Shown here: positions 5,384 through 9,429 of the stretch, one piece after another
Numbering within the stretch: position 1 is the stretch's first letter
How the letters are laid out: the number at the start of each line of letters is the position of its first letter
Origin: Lamprocystis purpurea
Lineage (GTDB): Bacteria > Pseudomonadota > Gammaproteobacteria > Chromatiales > Chromatiaceae
Direction: 5' to 3'
Length of the DNA: 9,429 bases
Assembly (NCBI GenBank): GCA_020718945.1
Contig: DYRB01000089.1
Span: 1-9,429 of the forward strand
Made by a program: the position numbers and the translations under genes
The notes under the pieces: model-generated
The model's database searches: none
Seen by the model: only the letters and a program-made list of their open reading frames with translations
What the model was told of the DNA's origin: nothing

Positions 5384-6436
5384 ATGCCAGACCGCTCCGA
5401 CCGACTCCGCGCCCTGCTCGCCGAACGCATCCTGATCCTGGACGGGGCCATGGGGACCATGATCCAGCGCTACAAACTGGAGGAGGCGGACTACCGCGGC
5501 AGCCAGTTCAAGGACTGGCCCTCGGACCTCAAGGGCAACAACGACCTGCTGGCCCTGACCAAGCCGGAGGTGATCCGCACCATCCACGAGCAATACCTGG
5601 AGGCCGGGGCAGACATCCTGGAGACCAATACCTTCAACGGCAACCGCCTGTCCCAGGCGGACTACGGGCTCCAGGACCATACGGTGGAGATCGTCACCGC
5701 CGCGGCCCGCCTGGCCCGGGACTGCGCCGACCGCTTCACCGCCCTGACCCCGGACAAGCCGCGCTTCGTCGCCGGGGTGCTGGGGCCGACCAGCAAGACC
5801 GCCAGCATCTCCCCGGACGTGAACGACCCGGGGGCGCGCAACACCCACTTCGACGAGCTGGTGACCATCTACATGGAGGCGACCCGGGCCCTGATCGCCG
5901 GGGGCGTGGACGCCATCCTGATCGAGACCATCTTCGATACCCTCAACGCCAAGGCCGCGGCCTTCGCCGTGGACCAGGTGTTCGAGGAGGACGGCCTGGT
6001 GCTGCCGGTGATGATCTCCGGGACCATCACCGATGCCTCGGGGCGGACCCTGTCCGGGCAGACGGTGGAGGCCTTCTACAACAGCCTGCGCCACGTCCGG
6101 CCCCTGTCCATCGGGCTCAACTGTGCCCTGGGCCCGGATGCCCTGCGCCCGCATGTGGAGGACATGGCCCGGGTAGCGGAGGTCTATACCAGCTTCCACC
6201 CCAACGCCGGGCTGCCCAACGAGATGGGCGAGTACGACATGACCCCGGCCCAGATGGCCGAGCACATCGCCGAATGGGCGGAGTCGGGGTTCGTGAATAT
6301 CGTCGGCGGCTGCTGCGGCAGTTCCCCGGACCACATCCGTGCCATAGCCGCGGCCATGCAGGGCAAGGCCCCGCGCCGGCCCCAGGACCACGACCACCGG
6401 CTGCGGCTGTCGGGGCTCGAAGCCTTCAATGCCTGA
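5384..6436 (+). CDS. Homocysteine S-methyltransferase, MetH N-terminal module only
   Basis: A 350-residue protein equivalent to the first module of cobalamin-dependent methionine synthase, which binds and activates homocysteine. DGAMGTMIQ (20-28) opens the barrel, TNTFNGNRLSQADYG lies at 81-95, and the three zinc-binding cysteines are present: Cys247 in GLNCALG, then Cys310 and Cys311 in VGGCCGSS. These are the same positions as in E. coli MetH. The protein stops three residues after LSGLEAF, the linker that in full-length MetH leads to the folate, cobalamin and reactivation modules (about 1,200 residues in all). None of those modules follows here. ATG 5384 has AGGA at 5374-5377 as ribosome binding site. 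It may be one half of a split methionine synthase whose partner is elsewhere, or a truncated gene. An imperfect inverted repeat begins within about 10 bases of the stop. The domain call is very firm; cellular function depends on a partner not in view. Confidence 0.88.
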   Translation: MPDRSDRLRALLAERILILDGAMGTMIQRYKLEEADYRGSQFKDWPSDLKGNNDLLALTKPEVIRTIHEQYLEAGADILETNTFNGNRLSQADYGLQDHTVEIVTAAARLARDCADRFTALTPDKPRFVAGVLGPTSKTASISPDVNDPGARNTHFDELVTIYMEATRALIAGGVDAILIETIFDTLNAKAAAFAVDQVFEEDGLVLPVMISGTITDASGRTLSGQTVEAFYNSLRHVRPLSIGLNCALGPDALRPHVEDMARVAEVYTSFHPNAGLPNEMGEYDMTPAQMAEHIAEWAESGFVNIVGGCCGSSPDHIRAIAAAMQGKAPRRPQDHDHRLRLSGLEAFNA

Positions 6437-6440
6437 CCCG

Positions 6441-6574
6441 CGAAGAATTTCAGCCGCAAATAAACGCAAATTAACGCAAATAAATCCGACTGTTACGAGG
6501 TGACCTCGCAGATCCGAGAGGCCGATCTTCATTTGCGTCCATTTGCGTTCATTTGCGGCTGAACTGCTCTTTCT
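6441..6574. repeat. Long inverted repeat of 10-bp phased GCAAAT boxes (copy A)
   Basis: The left arm carries GCAAAT boxes starting at 6456, 6466 and 6476, exactly 10 bases apart. The right arm carries the inverse, ATTTGC, at 6531, 6541 and 6551, again 10 apart. The arms pair over about 36 bases (TTCAGCCGCAAAT and on) with a few mismatches. The roughly 43-base centre holds its own small stem, CGAGGT-G-ACCTCG (6496-6508). The right side continues into TGCTCTTTCT, also found as its inverse at the left edge of copy B; the left edge is more diverged. The arms are AT-rich against a high-GC background. It fills the gap between the metH-like stop (6436) and moxR. It could be a MITE-like dispersed element, a strong transcript hairpin, or an array of protein sites on one DNA face. 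Confidence 0.8.
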
Positions 6575-6597
6575 GAAGTAAGCGATGGGATCTGGAT

Positions 6598-7569
6598 ATG
6601 ACCGGGAGTAGCGACATCGACTGGGCCGCCGGCCGCCTCCAGGCCCTGGAGGCATCCGTCGGGCTGGCCCTGGTGGGCCAGGGGCAGGTGGTGCGGGAGG
6701 TGGTGGTGGCCCTGGCCGCCGCCGGGCATGTCCTGGTGGAGGGGCTGCCGGGACTGGGCAAGACCCTGTTGGTACGGGCCCTGGCCCGGGCGGTGGGCGG
6801 GCGCTTCGGGCGCATCCAGTTCACCCCGGACCTGATGCCGAGCGACGTGACCGGGCATGCCATGTTCGATATGAAGACCGACCGGTTCCACATCCGCCGC
6901 GGCCCTGTGTTTTGCAACCTGCTGCTGGGCGACGAGATCAATCGGGCCCCAGCCAAGACCCAAGCGGCCCTGCTGGAGGCCATGCAGGAGCAGCAGGTCA
7001 CCATCGAGGGCCAGGCCCTGGCCCTGGAGCCGCCCTTCCTGGTCCTGGCCACCCAGAACCCCATCGAGCAGGAGGGGACCTATCCCCTGCCCCAGGCCCA
7101 GCTCGACCGCTTCCTGGTCAAGGTCTTCATCGACTACCCGGGCCTGGCGGAGGAACTGGCGGTGGTGCGCCAGGTCACCGAAGGCAGCATCGGGGACGCC
7201 CTGGACGTCTCCCGGGTGGAGCCGGTCCTGACCCCGGAGGAGGTCATCCGCGTCCAGCAGACCGCCGCCTCGGTCCAGCTCGACCCCGCGGTGCTGGATT
7301 ATGCGGTGCGCATTGTGCGCGCCACCCGGGACTGGAACGGCATCGAGACCGGGGCCGGGCCCAGGGCCGGGGTGGCCCTGGTGCGCGCCGCCCGCGGCCA
7401 TGCCCTGGCGGCGGGCACCCCCTTCGTCACCCCGGACGACGTCAAGGCCATGGCCCCGGCGGTGCTGCGCCATCGCCTCAAGCTCGGGGCGGACCTGGAG
7501 ATCGAGGGCTACCGCCCGGACGAGGTGCTGGCGGACCTGCTGGCGGACCTGCCGGCCCCCCGGGCATGA
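6598..7569 (+). CDS. moxR: MoxR-family AAA+ ATPase
   Basis: A 323-residue AAA+ chaperone-like ATPase of the MoxR class. Walker A is GLPGLGKT (49-56), followed by the family marker FTPDLMPSDVTG (75-86). Walker B is LLLGDEINRA (108-117), sensor 1 lies in ATQNP (151-155) and the PLPQAQLDRF segment is at 163-172. The C-terminal lid includes GPRAGVALVRAARGHA. All motifs are intact and length is normal. MoxR ATPases are thought to help assemble or activate partner proteins, often ones with von Willebrand A domains; the next gene encodes such a partner. Its stop overlaps that gene by four bases (ATGA), a typical coupled operon. The ribosome binding site before ATG 6598 is weak (GGAT 6592-6595), and the start lies 24 bases after repeat copy A, so a promoter must lie within or upstream of the repeat. 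The true substrate here is unknown. The symbol is a family name. Confidence 0.9.
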   Translation: MTGSSDIDWAAGRLQALEASVGLALVGQGQVVREVVVALAAAGHVLVEGLPGLGKTLLVRALARAVGGRFGRIQFTPDLMPSDVTGHAMFDMKTDRFHIRRGPVFCNLLLGDEINRAPAKTQAALLEAMQEQQVTIEGQALALEPPFLVLATQNPIEQEGTYPLPQAQLDRFLVKVFIDYPGLAEELAVVRQVTEGSIGDALDVSRVEPVLTPEEVIRVQQTAASVQLDPAVLDYAVRIVRATRDWNGIETGAGPRAGVALVRAARGHALAAGTPFVTPDDVKAMAPAVLRHRLKLGADLEIEGYRPDEVLADLLADLPAPRA

Positions 7570-8888
7570 CCCCCCGCCGGCCCCTGGTCCTGGTGCTCGG
7601 GGCCTGGTGGCTCCTGGCCCTGGCCGCCGCCTTCCAGCCCGGGCTGGTCCCGGCCTGGCAGGCCCTGGGGCTGATCCTCGGCGGCATTGCCATCGCTGAC
7701 CTCATCGCCCTGACCCGCCTGCCCGCCCCCCGGGTGGAGCGGCGGGTGGGCCACACCTTGCCGCTGGGGGTCTGGAGCCCGGTGCGCCTGACCCTGACCA
7801 ACGCCGACCGGCCCCTGCGCCTGGACCTGTACGACCTGCACCCGCCGGAGCTGGCAGCCCGTGGCCTGCCCCAGCACCTGCGCCTCGCCGCGGGCGAACG
7901 GCAGCGCCTGAGCTATAGGGTCTGCCCGCCGCGGCGCGGGGACTTCGCCTTCGCCGGCTGCGACCTGGGGCTGATCTCCCCGGCCGGGCTCTGGACCCAG
8001 CGCCGTCGCCTGCCGCTGGCGGAGTCGGTGCGGGTCTTCCCCAACTTCGCCGCCATCAGCCGCTATACGCTGCTGGCGGCCAACGACCAGTTGAGCCAGC
8101 TCGGGGTGCGACGCCTGCACCGGCGCGGGGCCGGGGCCGAGTTCCACCAGTTGCGCGAGTACCGCCACGGCGACGAACTGCGCCGCATCGACTGGAAGGC
8201 GACCTCACGCCTGCGCAAACCCATAGCCCGGGAGTATCAGGACGAGCGCGACCAGCGCCTGGTCTTTCTGCTCGACTGCGGGCGTCGCATGCGGCATGCG
8301 GAGGCCGCGACCGGCCCGGGCCCGGCCCCCAACAGCCACCTGGACGAGGCCCTGAACGCCCTGCTCCTGCTCGCCTATGTGGCCATCCGCCAGGGCGATG
8401 CGGTGGGGCTCATGACCTACGGGGGCCCAAGGCTCTGGTTCGCCCCGCGCAAGGGGCCGGACACGGTCAATCGGCTGCTGGAGGCGGTCTACGACCTGCA
8501 ACCCGGCCTGGCCGCCGCCGATCCGTTGGAGGCCGCCCGGGCCCTGATGCAGGCCCAGCGCCGCCGCGCCCTGGTGCTGATCCTCACCAACGGCCGGGAC
8601 GAGGACCAGGCCGAGCTGCACACCGCCGTGCGCCTGCTGCTGCGCCGCCATCTGGTGGTGGTGGCGGACCTGCGCGAGGCGAGCCTGGACCGGGCCCTGG
8701 CCGCCCCGGTCGCCGACCGGGACGCGGCCCTGCGCCTGAATGCCGTGCTCGCCTACTTGGAGGACCGCCGCCGCCACCACGAGCGGTTGGCCCATCTGGG
8801 CACCCATGTCCTGGACCTGGTCGCGGCCCAGCTCCCCGCGGCCCTGGTCAATCGGTACTTCGTCATCAAGCGGGCTGGGGTGCTGTAG
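7566..8888 (+). CDS. DUF58 protein with two N-terminal membrane segments, MoxR partner
   Basis: A 440-residue protein. Two hydrophobic stretches (about 6-23 and 30-50) should anchor it in the inner membrane with the rest mostly in the cytoplasm. A beta-rich region follows, then the DUF58 hallmark from EFHQLREYRHGDELRRIDWK (192-211). Next comes a von Willebrand A-like domain beginning RLVFLLDCGRRM (231-242). The metal-site motif is degenerate: DCGRR replaces DxSxS, common in this family and suggesting weak or no MIDAS metal binding. The ATG overlaps the moxR stop, so the two are co-translated. In many genomes moxR-DUF58 pairs are followed by genes for DUF4129/transglutaminase-like or BatA/B membrane proteins; none is here, and repeat copy B begins four bases after the stop. 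The likely role is a membrane-bound client of MoxR in envelope assembly or stress tolerance, inferred from the pairing. Confidence 0.87.
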   Translation: MTPRRPLVLVLGAWWLLALAAAFQPGLVPAWQALGLILGGIAIADLIALTRLPAPRVERRVGHTLPLGVWSPVRLTLTNADRPLRLDLYDLHPPELAARGLPQHLRLAAGERQRLSYRVCPPRRGDFAFAGCDLGLISPAGLWTQRRRLPLAESVRVFPNFAAISRYTLLAANDQLSQLGVRRLHRRGAGAEFHQLREYRHGDELRRIDWKATSRLRKPIAREYQDERDQRLVFLLDCGRRMRHAEAATGPGPAPNSHLDEALNALLLLAYVAIRQGDAVGLMTYGGPRLWFAPRKGPDTVNRLLEAVYDLQPGLAAADPLEAARALMQAQRRRALVLILTNGRDEDQAELHTAVRLLLRRHLVVVADLREASLDRALAAPVADRDAALRLNAVLAYLEDRRRHHERLAHLGTHVLDLVAAQLPAALVNRYFVIKRAGVL

Positions 8889-8891
8889 CCT

Positions 8892-9049
8892 AGAAAGAGC
8901 AATTCGGCCGCAAATTACGCAAATAAACGCAAATGGGTCAGTCACTTAATTAGAGTTCGAGGGTCACCCACAGGGTGAATCGGAGACCGACACGAAGTCC
9001 TTGTTTATTTGCGTCTATTTGCGTTCATTTGCGGCTCAACTGCTTTTCT
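8892..9049. repeat. Long inverted repeat of phased GCAAAT boxes (copy B)
   Basis: Left boxes GCAAAT start at 8910, 8919 and 8929 (spacing 9 then 10, so one base appears lost). Right boxes ATTTGC start at 9007, 9017 and 9027 (spacing 10). The outer ends are AGAAAGAGCA at 8892-8901 and the near-inverse TGCTTTTCT at 9041-9049. The centre, about 65 bases, is unlike that of copy A but also carries a small stem, TCACCC-ACA-GGGTGA (8964-8978). It begins four bases after the DUF58 stop and lies between convergent genes, so it could act as a two-way transcript barrier. With copy A it exactly brackets the moxR-DUF58 operon. Confidence 0.8.
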
Positions 9050-9085
9050 CAGGTCTTGGGGCCCCTCCCCGGGATCGGCCCAGCC

Positions 9086-9412
9086 TTAACTTCTCACCAG
9101 ACGATCCAGCAGGAGATCGGCGAGGTCCCGCCGTCCGTCCAGCACGGCGAGCACCAGGACGCGGTCGGCCTCGATGCGATAGACCATGCGCCAGGGGCGC
9201 TCGATCAGCTCCCGATACTGATGAACCCCGATGGCCTGCAGCTCCGGTACCAGGCGGCCGCGCTCCGCGGCAGTCGTCAGCGACTCCCCCAGGTCTTGCA
9301 AGCGGTCGAGTACCGACAAGGCATTGTCGAGGCTGTCCTCGGCGATGTACTCAACGATGCCATCCAGATCGCGCCGGGCGGTTGCAGACCAGAATACCTG
9401 CCGTTCAACCAT
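9086..9412 (-). CDS. RelE/ParE-family toxin, minus strand
   Basis: A 108-residue protein of the RelE/ParE fold. It contains FWSATARRDLDGIVEYIAED (7-26), an amphipathic helix with ALSVLDRLQDL, then RGRLVPEL (51-58), YRELIERPWRMVYRI (66-80) and a closing strand VLVLAVLDGRRDL. The RELI-PWRMVYR core is characteristic of ParE-like members, which can poison DNA gyrase, whereas RelE-like members cut mRNA; sequence alone does not settle which. No ribosome binding site is visible before its ATG at 9412-9410. In another frame, minus-strand bases 9428-9405 read GGGSVDG followed by TGA, so the cognate antitoxin may lie outside the window and overlap this start, which would explain translation by coupling. 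The toxin is only distantly similar to the one at 1320-1646. Confidence 0.78.
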   Translation of the reverse strand: MVERQVFWSATARRDLDGIVEYIAEDSLDNALSVLDRLQDLGESLTTAAERGRLVPELQAIGVHQYRELIERPWRMVYRIEADRVLVLAVLDGRRDLADLLLDRLVRS

Positions 9413-9429
9413 CGACCGAGCCGCCGCCG

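Noticed and set aside
6451..6564. CRISPR-like array in the GCAAAT repeats
   Set aside because: Units are 6 bases with about 4-base gaps, three per arm and inverted across the centre; there are no spacers of CRISPR length and no cas genes.
5201..6655. 484-residue minus-strand frame covering the metH-like gene
   Set aside because: Same cause: antisense to a gene with intact zinc ligands, spanning a repeat and non-coding DNA, with no recognisable motif.
6912..7565. Long N-terminal extension of the DUF58 protein from 6912
   Set aside because: This part overlaps moxR in another frame and is low-complexity Gly/Pro/Arg. The real start is the ATGA overlap at 7566, followed by membrane segments typical of the family.
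6441..9049. Composite insertion sequence carrying moxR-DUF58
   Set aside because: The repeats encode no transposase and no target duplication is visible by eye, so mobility is only raised as a hypothesis.
1..9429. tRNA, rRNA or riboswitch genes
   Set aside because: No cloverleaf, rRNA core segment or recognisable riboswitch (including a cobalamin or SAM type before the metH-like gene) could be seen on either strand.

Overview
The window is very GC-rich, gene-dense bacterial DNA, and most genes are on the + strand. The REP-like palindromes, type II toxin-antitoxin (TA) genes, TPR protein and MetH-type N-terminal domain suggest a high-GC gammaproteobacterium, possibly of the purple sulfur (Chromatiaceae-like) kind. 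That placement is an inference from style and was not tested by database search.

Layout, left to right. (1) Positions 2-661 hold the C-terminal end of a TPR-repeat protein. (2) A short gap holds a perfect REP-like palindrome and a possible promoter. It leads to a TA locus in which a Phd/YefM-type antitoxin reading frame runs without a stop into a second antitoxin (803-1315). A RelE-family toxin follows 4 bases later (1320-1646). (3) Positions 1689-2906 encode an alpha/beta hydrolase of the DUF900 type with an intact Ser/Asp/His set. (4) Positions 3204-5143 hold a two-gene operon, an AAA_15 ATPase (RloA-like) overlapping a TOPRIM-like RloB protein by one base. This is the architecture of AbiL/RloAB candidate anti-phage systems. 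(5) Positions 5384-6436 encode a 350-residue protein equal to only the homocysteine-binding N-terminal module of MetH. (6) Positions 6598-8888 hold a moxR-DUF58 operon with a 4-base overlap. (7) Positions 9086-9412, on the minus strand, encode a second RelE/ParE-type toxin.

The most striking structure is around the rloAB pair. The last 20 codons of the DUF900 hydrolase recur as an orphan fragment at 5211-5275, just past rloB. They match at 58 of 65 bases, and five of the seven differences are synonymous. The defence operon, with visibly lower GC than its surroundings, therefore sits between two homologous copies of a gene's 3' end. This is what an insertion that restores the end of its target gene, or gene replacement inside a tandem duplication, would leave behind.

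A second structure is a pair of long imperfect inverted repeats (about 6441-6574 and 8892-9049). They are built from three GCAAAT boxes phased at 10 bp facing three ATTTGC boxes. They bracket the moxR-DUF58 operon, and one begins a few bases after the stop of the short metH-like gene. Two further REP-like palindromes lie at 692-713 and 5276-5312.
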